Shown here piece after piece: positions 40,364 through 50,789 of a stretch of DNA of 64,000 bases. The position numbers were made by a program, and so were the translations under genes. This DNA is from Citrobacter sp. (GTDB lineage Bacteria; Pseudomonadota; Gammaproteobacteria; Enterobacterales; Enterobacteriaceae), in NCBI GenBank assembly GCA_019415335.1, contig DXKH01000093.1:1-64000 (forward strand), read 5' to 3'. The notes beneath the pieces are model-generated. The model worked only from the letters and a program-made list of their open reading frames with translations. It had not been told where the DNA came from and did not search any database. Numbering within the stretch: the stretch's first letter is position 1; the number at the start of each line of letters is the position of its first letter.

Positions 40364-40672
40364 TTATTCCTTCGCGACCGACGTACCAGGCGTCACCACA
40401 ACGTCTGTCGCTGGCGAGAGCTGGTTTTCCAGTCGTTTAATTTTACGCTCAGCACGCACCAGAGAGACACGAACCCGCAGCCAGAAAAGCCCACAGATCA
40501 ACCAACCAATGGCGAATCCCGCAGCGAACAAAACGGCCAGCAAGGTTGAGATACGATACTCGCCCTGAGCCAACAGGTAATTAAACGTCACCTGTTGATC
40601 GTTCTGCGCACCCAATGTCACCGAGATAACAAATATCGCCAACACCAGTAAGAAAATGAGTAAATATTTCAC
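40364..40672 (-). CDS. lapA: LapA (YciS), inner-membrane partner of LapB
   Basis: A 102-aa membrane protein with two hydrophobic segments, about residues 1-21 (YLLIFLLVLAIFVISVTLG) and 42-66 (STLLAVLFAAGFAIGWLICGLFWL), then a cytoplasmic coiled-coil tail (LVRAERKIKRLENQL). It belongs to the DUF1049 family and acts with LapB in lipopolysaccharide assembly control. First gene of lapAB. Confidence 0.95.
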   Translation of the reverse strand: MKYLLIFLLVLAIFVISVTLGAQNDQQVTFNYLLAQGEYRISTLLAVLFAAGFAIGWLICGLFWLRVRVSLVRAERKIKRLENQLSPATDVVVTPGTSVAKE

Positions 40673-40822
40673 ATTACTTCCCGTTATGTGGTTTAAGCGA
40701 ATAAATCATGTTCAACTTACCGCATTTAGCCTTTTAAATTACCATTTTCACGGCGTATGCGAAATGGGAAAGCAGTCGGCTATCGGATGATTTGAGGGCA
40801 AACCCGGTAAAATCAACCCTGG

Positions 40823-41587
40823 TTAGCCGTTTTGCTCACGTTCAGCTATCTCCTGCCTTTCTTCTGCTGGCGGCGTGAGCGGCCCGCAGAACCGCTGTGC
40901 AAGCCAGGTGGCTAACGTCACCAACGCCCATGAGATTAGCGTCGCGACCACCAGATCACGCGGCCAGTGCATGCCGAGCAGCATACGACTGCCCATCACG
41001 CCCGTCGCCCACACCAGTAAAATGGCAATCGTCATCGTCCGTCTGCGCGGCCATAATAAGCCGACAGCGAGCAACGCCCAGCTTGCCGCAAACATCGTGT
41101 GGCCGGACGGAAACGCAAACCCGGTCTCTTTTTGCCAGTGCTGGCGTAAAAACAGCGGAATATCCTGCTGCGCTGAGAGTTGTTCCTTCACCAGGTCACT
41201 GCGATCCTTACGTTTTAAAGTGTAGAACTCATCAACCGGGATATGATGCGTTTTTTCCAGCCATATCACGAAAGGACGCGGTTCCTGTACCCGGTCTTTA
41301 ACCCACGACTTAACGCCCTGACCTATCAGGATGGCTCCTGCCAGAATAGTAAAAAGCATCACCGCCGCTTTGAGACGAAAGCGCAAACACCAGAAGAACC
41401 AGCCACAGAGAATAACATGTGTGATGATACCCCACGGTTGAGTGACCGTTTCGGTTATCCAGTACATCGCTTTTAGCCATCCGGTATCCTGACCCGGTTG
41501 CCAGCGCCAGCCGGACACCCACACGGCAACGGGCATAATCAACAACAATCCCGCGCCAGCCGCAGTACGCTTTGCAATCGACAGCAT
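40823..41587 (-). CDS. pgpB: PgpB, phosphatidylglycerophosphatase B / undecaprenyl-PP phosphatase
   Basis: A 254-aa PAP2-family inner-membrane phosphatase acting on phosphatidylglycerol phosphate, undecaprenyl diphosphate and related lipids. The three PAP2 motifs are KDRVQEPRPF near residue 97, PSGHTMFAASWALL near 160, and SRMLLGMHWPRDLVVA near 200. Several membrane helices are visible. ATG 41587 (MLSIAKRTAAG) is the conserved start; the upstream ATG 41617 adds 10 non-conserved residues. It is divergent from ribA. Confidence 0.94.
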   Translation of the reverse strand: MLSIAKRTAAGAGLLLIMPVAVWVSGWRWQPGQDTGWLKAMYWITETVTQPWGIITHVILCGWFFWCLRFRLKAAVMLFTILAGAILIGQGVKSWVKDRVQEPRPFVIWLEKTHHIPVDEFYTLKRKDRSDLVKEQLSAQQDIPLFLRQHWQKETGFAFPSGHTMFAASWALLAVGLLWPRRRTMTIAILLVWATGVMGSRMLLGMHWPRDLVVATLISWALVTLATWLAQRFCGPLTPPAEERQEIAEREQNG

Positions 41588-41783
41588 GAACACCTCTTTG
41601 ACGGATAAGTGCCACAATCATAACCGAAAAATCCCCTGTCCGGGGAAATTGACAGATTTGTGCCATTCGCATGATGATTGCGCGGCAGCGATTAGGTGAA
41701 GTCCGTCGCCTTATGGCAAAATAAGACGATAAGCCAACAGGCAACGGCACAACATCGCGTGCCGGCATTATCTGGAGAAACAC

Positions 41784-42374
41784 ATGCAGCTTAAACGAGT
41801 GGCAGAAGCCAAACTGCCAACCCCATGGGGCGATTTCCTGATGGTGGGATTTGAAGAACTGGCAACCGGGCACGATCACGTGGCACTAGTGTATGGTGAT
41901 ATTTCAGGTCAGACGCCGGTTCTGGCCCGTGTCCATTCGGAATGTCTGACGGGCGATGCCCTGTTCAGCCTGCGCTGCGACTGTGGTTTTCAACTGGAAG
42001 CGGCCCTGACGCATATCGCGGAAGAAGGACGCGGAATTCTGCTTTACCATCGTCAGGAAGGACGTAACATCGGCCTGCTCAATAAGATTCGCGCCTACGC
42101 GTTGCAGGACCAGGGCTACGACACCGTAGAGGCCAATCACCAGTTAGGGTTTGCCGCGGATGAACGCGATTTCACCCTCTGCGCAGACATGTTCAAGCTG
42201 CTGGGCGTTGATGAAGTCCGTCTGCTCACTAATAACCCGAAGAAAGTCGAGATTCTCACTGAAGCGGGCATCAATATCGTGGAGCGGGTCCCGCTGATTG
42301 TTGGCCGTAATCCCAATAATGAACATTATCTGGATACCAAAGCGGCCAAGATGGGCCACCTGTTAAGTAAATAA
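41784..42374 (+). CDS. ribA: RibA, GTP cyclohydrolase II
   Basis: The first step of riboflavin synthesis from GTP; 196 aa. The zinc cysteines are in [17 protein letters not shown] (Cys54, 65, 67), and the catalytic/substrate motif is [14 protein letters not shown]. No riboswitch-like element is seen in the 196-base region shared with divergent pgpB. It ends at a strong terminator shared with acnA. Confidence 0.97.
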   Translation: MQLKRVAEAKLPTPWGDFLMVGFEELATGHDHVALVYGDISGQTPVLARVHSECLTGDALFSLRCDCGFQLEAALTHIAEEGRGILLYHRQEGRNIGLLNKIRAYALQDQGYDTVEANHQLGFAADERDFTLCADMFKLLGVDEVRLLTNNPKKVEILTEAGINIVERVPLIVGRNPNNEHYLDTKAAKMGHLLSK

Positions 42375-42384
42375 GTCATGTGAT

Positions 42385-42420
42385 AAAAAAGCCTGCATTG
42401 TGTCATGCAGGCTTTTTTTT
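42385..42420. terminator. Bidirectional terminator between ribA and acnA
   Basis: GCCTGCAT (42391-42398) pairs with ATGCAGGC (42405-42412), flanked by A6 and T8 runs, so it works on both strands. Confidence 0.93.
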
Positions 42421-42425
42421 ACTTC

Positions 42426-45101
42426 TTACTTCAGCATGTTACGAATCACATAATGCAAAATGCCGTCGTTTTGGTAGTAAGTTAACTCAGTCGCGGTATC
42501 GATGCGGCAGCGGCACTGCACCACCTCTTTGTTCCCGTTGGCCCGGGTTAACGTCACCGGCACCGTCGCGCCAGGTTTCAGTTGTTGCAGATCGGCAATG
42601 TCGATCGCCTCTTCCCCGCTCAGCCCCAACGTTTTGCGCGTTACGCCCTGTGGGAACTCCAGAGGCAGGATCCCCATCCCAATCAGGTTTGAACGGTGAA
42701 TACGTTCGAACGACTCCGCAATGACCACGCGAATTCCCAGTAGTCTCGGCCCTTTGGCGGCCCAGTCACGACTGGAGCCCGAACCGTATTCTTTGCCGGC
42801 AATCACCGCCAGCGGGATATTCTCCTGTTGATACTGCATAGCCGCATCATAGATAGACAACACCTCAGTACCGGGAAGATGTCGCGTCATTCCGCCTTCC
42901 ACACCTGGCACCATTTCGTTGCGAATACGGATGTTAGCGAAGGTCCCGCGCATCATCACCTCATGGTTCCCACGTCGTGAGCCATAAGAATTAAAGTCTT
43001 TGCGTTCCACACCGTGGTTTTGCAGATAACGTCCGGCAGGACTGTCGGCCTTAATGCTCCCGGCAGGAGAAATGTGGTCAGTGGTTACCGAATCCCCCAG
43101 CATCGCCAGAATACGTGCGCCGTGAATATCGGTTACCGGAGCTGGCTGCGCCTGCATCTCGTCAAAGAACGGCGACAGGCGAATGTAGGTTGAGTCGTTT
43201 TGCCAGCCGTAGGTGTCTGAGCGGTCAACATTGATCGCTTTCCACTCTGGCGTCCCTTCGAACACTTCCGCATATTCTTTGTGGAACATTTCTGAAGAGA
43301 CCAGATCGACGGCGCGGGCAATTTCCTGCGCCGACGGCCAGATATCCTTCAGATAGACCGGATCGCCTTTGCGATCGTGACCGAGCGGATCTTTCTCAAG
43401 GTTGATGTTCATATTACCCGCGAGCGCGTAGGCAACGACCAACGGCGGTGACGCCAGCCAGTTGGTTTTCACCAGCGGGTGAATACGGCCTTCAAAGTTA
43501 CGGTTGCCCGACAGCACCGCGCCTACAGTCAGATCGCCCTTCTTAATCGCGGTTTCGATAGGTTCAGGCAACGGCCCTGAGTTACCGATACAGGTCGTAC
43601 AGCCATACCCCACCAGGTTAAAGCCCAGTTCATCGAGATACGGCGTCAGTTTCGCTTTTGCCAGATAATCCGACACCACTTTCGACCCCGGCGCCAGCGA
43701 GGCTTTCACCCACGGCTGCCGCTTCAGTCCAAGCGTAACCGCTTTTTTCGCCAACAGCCCGGCAGCCATCAGCACGCTCGGGTTAGAGGTGTTGGTACAG
43801 GAGGTTATCGCCGAAATCACCACCGCTCCGTCAGGAAGCTGATATGCCTGGCCGTTTTGCACATACTCCACCGGCCGACGGTCTTTCTGCGCAGTGTTCA
43901 GTTCCAGTTCACTGCTGGCGGCAAAGGCTTTCGGCACATCGCCCAGCGCAACACGATCCTGTGGACGTTTCGGCCCGGCGAGGCTCGCCTCCACATCATT
44001 CATATCCAGCGCCAGGGTGCTGGTGAAGACCGGTTCATCGCCGGCATTGCGCCACATGCCCTGCACTTTCGCGTATTTCTCAACCAGCTCGATTTGATCT
44101 TCACTGCGCCCGCTCAGCCGCATGTAGTCCAGCGTCACGCCGTCAATGGGGAAGAAGCCACAGGTCGCGCCATATTCCGGCGACATATTGGCGATGGTAG
44201 CCCGGTCAGCCAGCGGTAAGGAATCCAGCCCATCGCCATAAAATTCAACAAATTTCCCGACAACGCCGTGCTTGCGCAGCATCTGGGTGACGGTTAACAC
44301 GAGGTCCGTTGCAGTGATCCCTTCCCGCAGTTTTCCGGTTAGTTTGAAACCCACCACATCCGGGATCAGCATTGAGACAGGTTGCCCCAGCATTGCCGCT
44401 TCAGCCTCGATACCCCCCACGCCCCAGCCCAGAACGCCCAGACCGTTAATCATGGTGGTGTGTGAATCGGTGCCGACCAGCGTGTCCGGATAAGCCACCC
44501 ATTCCCCGTCCTGCAGTTCACTCCAGACCGCTTTGCCGAGGTATTCCAGGTTAACCTGGTGGCAAATGCCGGTTCCCGGCGGTACAACACTAAAGCGACT
44601 GAAGGCCTGCTGGCCCCATTTCAGAAACACATAGCGCTCGTGGTTACGTTCCATTTCGAGGCGCACGTTCTCTTCGAACGCATCGTCATCGCCAAAATGG
44701 TCGACGGTGACGGAGTGGTCGATCACCAGATCCACTGGCGACAAAGGATTTACTTTCGCGGTATCGCCGCCCAGGCGTTTGACCGCTTCGCGCATCGCGG
44801 CGAGATCCACCACCGCCGGGACGCCGGTAAAGTCCTGCATCAACACGCGCGCAGGACGGTAGGCAATTTCGCGATCGGCATGGGCGTTTTTTAGCCACCC
44901 TGCCAGCGCCTGGATATCCTCATGTGTGACGGAATCGCCGTCCTGCCAGCGCAGCAGGTTTTCCAGCAGGACTTTTAGTGATTTGGGTAGACGGGTGATA
45001 TCACCCAGAGATTTAGCAGCCAGCGGCAGACTGTAGTAGTGGTAGGTTTTGTCTTTGGCCTGTAGTGTGTCCTTACTGGCTTCTCGTAGGGTTGACGACA
45101 T
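42426..45101 (-). CDS. acnA: AcnA, aconitate hydratase A
   Basis: Stress and stationary-phase aconitase (891 aa) interconverting citrate and isocitrate; the apo-form binds mRNA. The [4Fe-4S] ligands are in [13 protein letters not shown] and [14 protein letters not shown]. The substrate-binding regions [20 protein letters not shown] and [16 protein letters not shown] are intact. It has a good AAGGAGGAG site. A small leader hairpin with a GGA loop lies 30 bases upstream. Confidence 0.97.
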   Translation of the reverse strand: MSSTLREASKDTLQAKDKTYHYYSLPLAAKSLGDITRLPKSLKVLLENLLRWQDGDSVTHEDIQALAGWLKNAHADREIAYRPARVLMQDFTGVPAVVDLAAMREAVKRLGGDTAKVNPLSPVDLVIDHSVTVDHFGDDDAFEENVRLEMERNHERYVFLKWGQQAFSRFSVVPPGTGICHQVNLEYLGKAVWSELQDGEWVAYPDTLVGTDSHTTMINGLGVLGWGVGGIEAEAAMLGQPVSMLIPDVVGFKLTGKLREGITATDLVLTVTQMLRKHGVVGKFVEFYGDGLDSLPLADRATIANMSPEYGATCGFFPIDGVTLDYMRLSGRSEDQIELVEKYAKVQGMWRNAGDEPVFTSTLALDMNDVEASLAGPKRPQDRVALGDVPKAFAASSELELNTAQKDRRPVEYVQNGQAYQLPDGAVVISAITSCTNTSNPSVLMAAGLLAKKAVTLGLKRQPWVKASLAPGSKVVSDYLAKAKLTPYLDELGFNLVGYGCTTCIGNSGPLPEPIETAIKKGDLTVGAVLSGNRNFEGRIHPLVKTNWLASPPLVVAYALAGNMNINLEKDPLGHDRKGDPVYLKDIWPSAQEIARAVDLVSSEMFHKEYAEVFEGTPEWKAINVDRSDTYGWQNDSTYIRLSPFFDEMQAQPAPVTDIHGARILAMLGDSVTTDHISPAGSIKADSPAGRYLQNHGVERKDFNSYGSRRGNHEVMMRGTFANIRIRNEMVPGVEGGMTRHLPGTEVLSIYDAAMQYQQENIPLAVIAGKEYGSGSSRDWAAKGPRLLGIRVVIAESFERIHRSNLIGMGILPLEFPQGVTRKTLGLSGEEAIDIADLQQLKPGATVPVTLTRANGNKEVVQCRCRIDTATELTYYQNDGILHYVIRNMLK

Positions 45102-45130
45102 AGCTCCTCCTTAATGACAGGGTTGCGATG

Positions 45131-45148
45131 CCCTGATTCTCCTCAGGG
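45131..45148 (-). promoter_or_regulatory. Hairpin in the acnA leader with a GGA loop
   Basis: On the minus strand CCCTGA and TCAGGG form a 6-bp stem around GGAGAA, about 30 bases before the acnA ATG. A GGA in a hairpin loop is the form CsrA favours, so CsrA or another RNA-binding protein could act here. This is inference only. Confidence 0.4.
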
Positions 45149-45261
45149 TAATATTAAAGATAACACAAACATGCTGTAACGTTTTGATAACAACCCGAAT
45201 TGATAAAAGAGGAAAAACCGAACAGTGAGTATCGAGGGGAAGGTGAACGCGTTTATGAAAG

Positions 45262-45293
45262 ACGAAAACGAAAACCTCGCCGCGGCGAGGTTT
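45262..45293 (-). terminator. Terminator downstream of ymiC
   Basis: AAACCTCGCC (45272-45281) and GGCGAGGTTT (45284-45293) form a perfect 10-bp stem, followed on the minus strand by a T-rich run (TCGTTTTCGTC). It probably ends ymiC transcripts before acnA. Confidence 0.7.
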
Positions 45294-45326
45294 GAGATTG
45301 CTGTCAACCTGTAGATTTGTGTTTAT

Positions 45327-45425
45327 GCCGGGTGGCGGCTATGCCTTACCCGTCCTACAGACTTTTCGATATCAATGAGGTGCTCAGGCCACATGTAGGC
45401 CTGATAAGCGTAGCGTCATCAGGCG
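45327..45425. repeat. BIME: two REP-like elements in inverted orientation
   Basis: GCCGGGTGGCGGCTATGCC, followed by TTACCCGTCCTAC (45327-45358), and the reverse-oriented GTAGGCCTGATAAGCG, followed by TAGCGTCATCAGGC (45395-45424), match the enteric REP (PU) consensus. Together with the ~36-base spacer they form a bacterial interspersed mosaic element between ymiC and acnA. Confidence 0.8.
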
Positions 45426-45437
45426 GAATGTTTCAGA

Positions 45438-45533
45438 TTAATTCATTACGATCCAGAACAGTTCAGCCCAAAAGAGCAGCGAGACGGAAAATGCGACCAT
45501 CCAGGACCAGTATTTCATATTTGCAGTAAGCAT
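45438..45533 (-). CDS. ymiC: YmiC, 31-aa membrane protein
   Basis: A small protein starting MLTANMKYWSWMVAF and continuing SVSLLFWAELFWIVMN. It has the same length and a similar sequence to the E. coli small protein YmiC. A single hydrophobic helix covers most of it, so it is an inner-membrane peptide of unknown function. ATG 45533 is the likely start; ATG 45518 is an internal alternative. It lies 132 bases downstream of yciX and upstream of acnA, as in E. coli. Confidence 0.8.
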   Translation of the reverse strand: MLTANMKYWSWMVAFSVSLLFWAELFWIVMN

Positions 45534-45665
45534 CGACTACACCCGGTTTTGTTTAATACATTGTATTGAGACTTTCTCAACGTTTTATTGCTGCGGTGTA
45601 GTAAGTAAAAGCGTACCGCCGATTATTTGTCGGTACAAAATAAACCGTAATAAGAATGGTGACGA

Positions 45666-45839
45666 TTATTGTTTCTGTTGATCGTCTTCGTCGAATGACT
45701 CAATAAATGCTTGTTGTTGCTGAGTCAGCTTCCAGGATTCAGGAACAGTTTTCACGCACGCATCTTTATTCGTTTTTCGCACCGTGTCACCAGAGTGACA
45801 TGTGGGCAACGACGTCTGTTGTGAGTCGTGAACGACCAT
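45666..45839 (-). CDS. yciX: YciX, small conserved protein
   Basis: A hydrophilic protein of 57 aa (MVVHDSQQTSLPTCHSGDTV… VPESWKLTQQQQAF…) that corresponds by position and size to E. coli YciX. The function is unknown. The open frame continues to 45917, but the ATG at 45839 lies 2 bases after the ymiA stop, which fits coupled translation. Two Cys residues and a Gln-rich acidic C-terminus are visible. Confidence 0.72.
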   Translation of the reverse strand: MVVHDSQQTSLPTCHSGDTVRKTNKDACVKTVPESWKLTQQQQAFIESFDEDDQQKQ

Positions 45840-45841
45840 TT

Positions 45842-45982
45842 TTACCCCCAGGCATTCCAGATCAACAGCGCAATCACGACCCAAAACAACGCTGAGCCCA
45901 GGAAAACCGCAAGCCATACTTTGCGTTTCATCTCAGGGTCCCGACGTGGTTCCTGGTTTTCAGACGGCATTGCTAACCTCAT
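45842..45982 (-). CDS. ymiA: YmiA, 46-aa membrane protein
   Basis: A small protein with a charged N-terminus (MRLAMPSENQEPRRDPEMKR) and a single membrane helix (KVWLAVFLGSALFWVVIALL), ending IWNAWG. It matches E. coli YmiA in length and sequence. The start may be ATG 45982 or the second Met at 45970. It lies directly upstream of yciX. The function is unknown. Confidence 0.82.
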   Translation of the reverse strand: MRLAMPSENQEPRRDPEMKRKVWLAVFLGSALFWVVIALLIWNAWG

Positions 45983-46303
45983 ACAATCGGTATCACTTAT
46001 CATTCAAGCACCAACAATCGGCACAATTAATCATCAGATGAGACAAATCCTAATGAAACTTTAGTCAAAAATCCAGTGAATTTACGAATCGTTTCCAGTG
46101 AATAAATCAATCTTTTGATCGAAAATAAATATTTGGAATGGGAAGTTTGCGGGGCAGAGAATAAGACACTACTTTATGGCCCATTACCCATAACCTCTGT
46201 ATGGATATTATTATTGCGCCAGCCGTAATAAACAAAATTGTGATTTAATTAAAACTTTCGGTACCCTCTGCGAACAAAAGATACCGACCGTTTTCTGTAG
46301 CGA
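45983..46303. other. Intergenic region between cysB and ymiA (about 320 bases)
   Basis: AT-rich DNA that should hold the 3' end of the cysB transcript and the ymiA-yciX promoter. I see no strong hairpin with a T-run and no convincing gene in it. Confidence 0.5.
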
Positions 46304-47293
<990 letters not shown>

Positions 47294-47442
47294 TTAGCGC
47301 CATCAGGTCATCGTTTCAGAGCAGGCAGTGATGCGCTGCTAATACGATTTAATAATAAAAAAGCCATTAACTATAACCACTATATCATTAATAACCGGGC
47401 TGTATAGCAGTGAGTAAAAAATAATAAGCCCACTATAAAAAC

Positions 47443-47467
47443 AAAAAAAGGGCCGCTTACGCGACCC
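47443..47467 (-). terminator. topA terminator
   Basis: On the minus strand GGGTCGC and GCGGCCC pair (one G-U) around GTAA, followed by seven Ts. It lies 28 bases after the topA stop. Confidence 0.88.
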
Positions 47468-47494
47468 TCTTCAAAACAACAGCACCGTGGGCAG

Positions 47495-50092
47495 TTACTT
47501 CTTGCCTTCGACCCATTTGCCGTCAACGAAGAAGGCGGACCAGCCGGTCGCTTTCCCGTCTTTTTCAGCGGCAACATACTGCTGTTTGGTTTTACGGCTA
47601 AAACGCACCAGCGTTTTATTGCCTTCCGGATCCTGTTGCGGCGCATCGGCCAGATAACGCAGTTTTTCTGGCAGACGATCGCGGAAGCGGTATAACTCTT
47701 CCACCAGCGGTGCGCGCGTCTCACGGGATTTCGGGAAGGTATTGGCGGCCAGGAAGACTCCGGCAGCGCCATCACGCAGCACGAAATACGCATCTGATTT
47801 TTCACACGGCAACTCGGGCAGTGGAACCGGATCTTCTTTCGGCGGCGCAACTTCGCCGTTACGCAGGATCTTACGGGTATTTTTACACTCGTCGTTGGTG
47901 CATGCCATGTACTTACCGAAACGCCCCATCTTCAGGTGCATTTCAGAGCCACATTTTTCGCACTCGACGATCGGACCGTCATACCCTTTGATACGGAATT
48001 CGCCCTCTTCGATCTCGTAGCCGTCGCAGGTCGGGTTGTTACCGCAGACGTGCAGCTTGCGCTTCGGATCGATCAGGTAGCTGTCCATCGCCGTACCACA
48101 CTTCTGGCAACGACGTTTGGCGCGCAGGGCGTTAGTTTCCGCGTCATCACCTTCCAGCACGTTCAGGACTTCGTTTTCCGGTACCAGATTAATGGTGGTT
48201 TTGCAGCGCTCTTTCGGCGACAACGCATAACCCGAGCAGCCAAGGAACACGCCGGTACTGGCAGTACGGATCCCCATTTTGCGACCACAAGTTGGACAGT
48301 CGATGCTGGTCAACACCATCTGGTTCGGACGCATCCCGCCCTCTTCCGGATCTTTCTCCGCTTTATCCAGTTGCTGAGTAAAATCACTGAAGAAGTTGTC
48401 GAGCACCCCTTTCCATTCGGTTTCGTGATTCGCGACCTGGTCGAGACTGTTTTCCATTTGCGCGGTGAAATCGTAGTTCATCAGCTCGCGGAAATTCTCT
48501 TCCAGGCGGTCGGTGACAATCTCACCCATTTTTTCCGCATAGAAGCGACGGTTTTCCACCCGCACATACCCACGATCCTGAATGGTCGAAATGATCGACG
48601 CATAGGTCGACGGACGGCCAATTCCGCGTTTTTCCAGCTCTTTCACAAGCGAGGCTTCACTGAAGCGCGCCGGTGGTTTGGTGAAGTGCTGAGCCGGGGT
48701 CAGTTCAATCAGAGACAGCGCATCGCCCTTATTCACTGCTGGCAGCGTACGGTCTTCGTCACCTTTACGCAGCGCAGGCATCACTTTCGTCCAGCCGTCG
48801 AAGCGCAAAATACGACCGCGCGCCTTCAGACGGAAATCACCCGCGCCAACGGTCAGCGTGGTGGAGTCGTACTGCGCCGGCGTCATCTGACAGGCGACAA
48901 ACTGACGCCAGATCAGCTGATACAGTTTCTGCGCGTCAGCTTCCATATCCTTCAGCGTTTCCGCCAGCACAGAGACGTCGGAAGGACGAATCGCTTCGTG
49001 CGCTTCCTGCGAGTTTTCTTTACTGGCGTACTGATTCGGACTTTCCGGCAGATATTTCTTGCCGAAATTATCGCCGATGTAACCGCGCACCATGTTCACG
49101 GCATCCTGACTCAGGTTGGTCGAGTCGGTACGCATATAGGTGATGTAGCCCGCTTCGTACAAACGCTGCGCCATCATCATGGTCTTTTTCACGCCAAAAC
49201 CGAGACGCGTGCTGGCTGCCTGTTGCAGCGTGGAGGTGATAAACGGCGCGCCCGGCTTGCTGCTGGTCGGCTTGTCTTCGCGTTCCAGAACGCTATAACG
49301 CGCTTTCTCCAGCAGGCTTACCGCCGCAAGCGTCTGCTCGCGATTTACCGGACGGAATGGCTTATCGTTCTGGTGGGTCACCTGCAAGGGCAGCGCATCG
49401 CCGGAAGGCGTGGTGGTGCTGGCATCAATCTCCCAGAACTCTTCCGGAACAAACGCTTTAATTTCGCGTTCACGCTCAACGACCAGACGCACCGCCACGG
49501 ACTGTACACGGCCGGCTGACAGGCCGCGGGCAATCTTTTTCCACAACAGCGGCGAGACCATATAACCCACCACGCGGTCCATAAAGCGACGCGCCTGCTG
49601 AGCGTTAACCCGATCAATGTTCAGTTCGCCCGGCTTTTCAAACGCCTGACGAATCGCATTCTTGGTAATTTCGTTAAACACCACGCGGCTGTAACGCGTG
49701 TCATCACCCCCGATCACTTCCCGCAGGTGCCATGCAATGGCTTCCCCTTCGCGGTCAAGGTCGGTTGCGAGATAGATGTGGTCGGCCTTTTCAGCCAGTT
49801 GTTTCAGTTCAGAGACGACCTTCTCTTTACCGGGCAGCACCTCGTAGTGCGCGTCCCAGTTGTGCCACGGATCAACCCCCATACGGTTGACGAGCGCGCC
49901 ACGTTCATCCTTTTTGGGCTTTTTAGCCGTTTTGGTGGAGGTAGAGTCGGCGCTCTTTTTAGCTGCTGAGCCACTGGTCGGCAAATCACGGATATGACCG
50001 ACGCTGGACTTAACCACGTAGTCATTACCCAGATACTTGTTGATCGTTTTGGCTTTTGCCGGGGACTCAACGATGACAAGAGCTTTACCCAT
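47495..50092 (-). CDS. topA: TopA, DNA topoisomerase I
   Basis: Type IA topoisomerase (865 aa) that relaxes negative supercoils. The N-terminal Toprim domain has [12 protein letters not shown] and [11 protein letters not shown]. The active-site Tyr319 is in [10 protein letters not shown]. At the C-terminus there are three four-Cys zinc fingers (CPTCGRKMG…; CQKCGTAMD…; CEKCGSEMH…) and two zinc-ribbon-like domains. The start [10 protein letters not shown] at 50092 matches E. coli; ATG 50098 would add two residues. Supercoiling-sensitive promoters are expected upstream. Confidence 0.97.
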   Translation of the reverse strand: MGKALVIVESPAKAKTINKYLGNDYVVKSSVGHIRDLPTSGSAAKKSADSTSTKTAKKPKKDERGALVNRMGVDPWHNWDAHYEVLPGKEKVVSELKQLAEKADHIYLATDLDREGEAIAWHLREVIGGDDTRYSRVVFNEITKNAIRQAFEKPGELNIDRVNAQQARRFMDRVVGYMVSPLLWKKIARGLSAGRVQSVAVRLVVEREREIKAFVPEEFWEIDASTTTPSGDALPLQVTHQNDKPFRPVNREQTLAAVSLLEKARYSVLEREDKPTSSKPGAPFITSTLQQAASTRLGFGVKKTMMMAQRLYEAGYITYMRTDSTNLSQDAVNMVRGYIGDNFGKKYLPESPNQYASKENSQEAHEAIRPSDVSVLAETLKDMEADAQKLYQLIWRQFVACQMTPAQYDSTTLTVGAGDFRLKARGRILRFDGWTKVMPALRKGDEDRTLPAVNKGDALSLIELTPAQHFTKPPARFSEASLVKELEKRGIGRPSTYASIISTIQDRGYVRVENRRFYAEKMGEIVTDRLEENFRELMNYDFTAQMENSLDQVANHETEWKGVLDNFFSDFTQQLDKAEKDPEEGGMRPNQMVLTSIDCPTCGRKMGIRTASTGVFLGCSGYALSPKERCKTTINLVPENEVLNVLEGDDAETNALRAKRRCQKCGTAMDSYLIDPKRKLHVCGNNPTCDGYEIEEGEFRIKGYDGPIVECEKCGSEMHLKMGRFGKYMACTNDECKNTRKILRNGEVAPPKEDPVPLPELPCEKSDAYFVLRDGAAGVFLAANTFPKSRETRAPLVEELYRFRDRLPEKLRYLADAPQQDPEGNKTLVRFSRKTKQQYVAAEKDGKATGWSAFFVDGKWVEGKK

Positions 50093-50487
50093 ATTCACCT
50101 TTACCTAATTTGATTCTTCCAGGAATGCGTCGCACGTTGATACACCATCCACTGGCGACGAGCCACGGATATGGTCCCTGCGTCTGCAGATATCAACCCC
50201 TTGTACTGACTCTGTACACTAAATAGCCAGGTGACTGAGTTAACAGGTTTTTTCGCACAGAGGCGCTATAGCACGACGGAATTTCGCTCGATTGTCAAGC
50301 AAATCTGTTGCCTGGTTGACGAAAGCGTCACACTGTACCTGATAAAATTCGTTACGCAACTTTATTAGCATGCAAAACCAAATCCTGCCAGTCAGCAAAG
50401 GTTGACAAGCCCTTGTACACGTTCAGGGAATATTTGCCCAAAAGAGTCGGTCGGCGTAGACTAATGTCCTTGTTTAAGGAGTAAAAA
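50093..50487. other. Divergent topA-yciN regulatory region (about 395 bases, no gene)
   Basis: In E. coli this region holds several topA promoters and Fis sites. Here I can see a plus-strand TTGACG (50316) with TGATAA (50340) 18 bases on, and TTGACA at 50402 upstream of yciN. yciN has a TAAGGAG site before ATG 50488. I cannot place the individual topA promoters with confidence. Confidence 0.5.
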
Positions 50488-50739
50488 ATGCGCAAAGAGA
50501 CACAACCTATCGATCGCGAAACGCTGTTGATTGAAGCCAACAAAATCATTCGTGAGCATGAGGATACGCTGGCTGGCATTGTTGCCACCGGTGTGACTCA
50601 GCGAAATGGGGTGTTGGTCTTCAGTGGGGATTACTTTTTAGACGAGCAAGGTTTACCCACGCCAAAGAGCACTGCCGTGTTCAATATGTTCAAACATCTG
50701 GCGCATGTGCTTTCTGAAAAGTATCATCTGATCGATTAA
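50488..50739 (+). CDS. yciN: YciN, DUF2498 protein
   Basis: An 83-aa conserved enteric protein of unknown function, close to E. coli YciN over its full length ([39 protein letters not shown]). It has no signal peptide or membrane segment. It is divergent from topA and followed by a terminator. Confidence 0.93.
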   Translation: MRKETQPIDRETLLIEANKIIREHEDTLAGIVATGVTQRNGVLVFSGDYFLDEQGLPTPKSTAVFNMFKHLAHVLSEKYHLID

Positions 50740-50742
50740 AGC

Positions 50743-50775
50743 AAAAACGCGAGGCCTGAGCGTCTCGCGTTTTTC
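50743..50775. terminator. Terminator between yciN and sohB
   Basis: AAAAACGCGAG (50743-50753) pairs perfectly with CTCGCGTTTTT (50764-50774). The A-run and T-run make it usable on both strands. Confidence 0.92.
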
Positions 50776-50789
50776 GTTAATACAGCCTC

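Larger units (their letters stand above)
45102..45437. other. acnA upstream region (about 335 bases, no gene)
   Basis: Holds the acnA leader with a hairpin at 45131-45148 (CCCTGA / TCAGGG). Above it lies an AT-rich promoter region, then the likely ymiC terminator at 45262-45293 and a pair of REP-like palindromes at 45327-45425. No open frame here looks like a gene. Confidence 0.6.

Noticed and set aside
41588..41783. An FMN riboswitch upstream of ribA.
   Set aside because: The region is only about 196 bases and lacks the RFN consensus; in enterics that element lies at ribB.
47936..49519. A 527-codon open frame on the plus strand opposite topA.
   Set aside because: It lies wholly antisense to the strongly conserved topA and has a low-complexity composition typical of antisense frames in GC-rich genes. 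There is no ribosome site or family match that I recognise.
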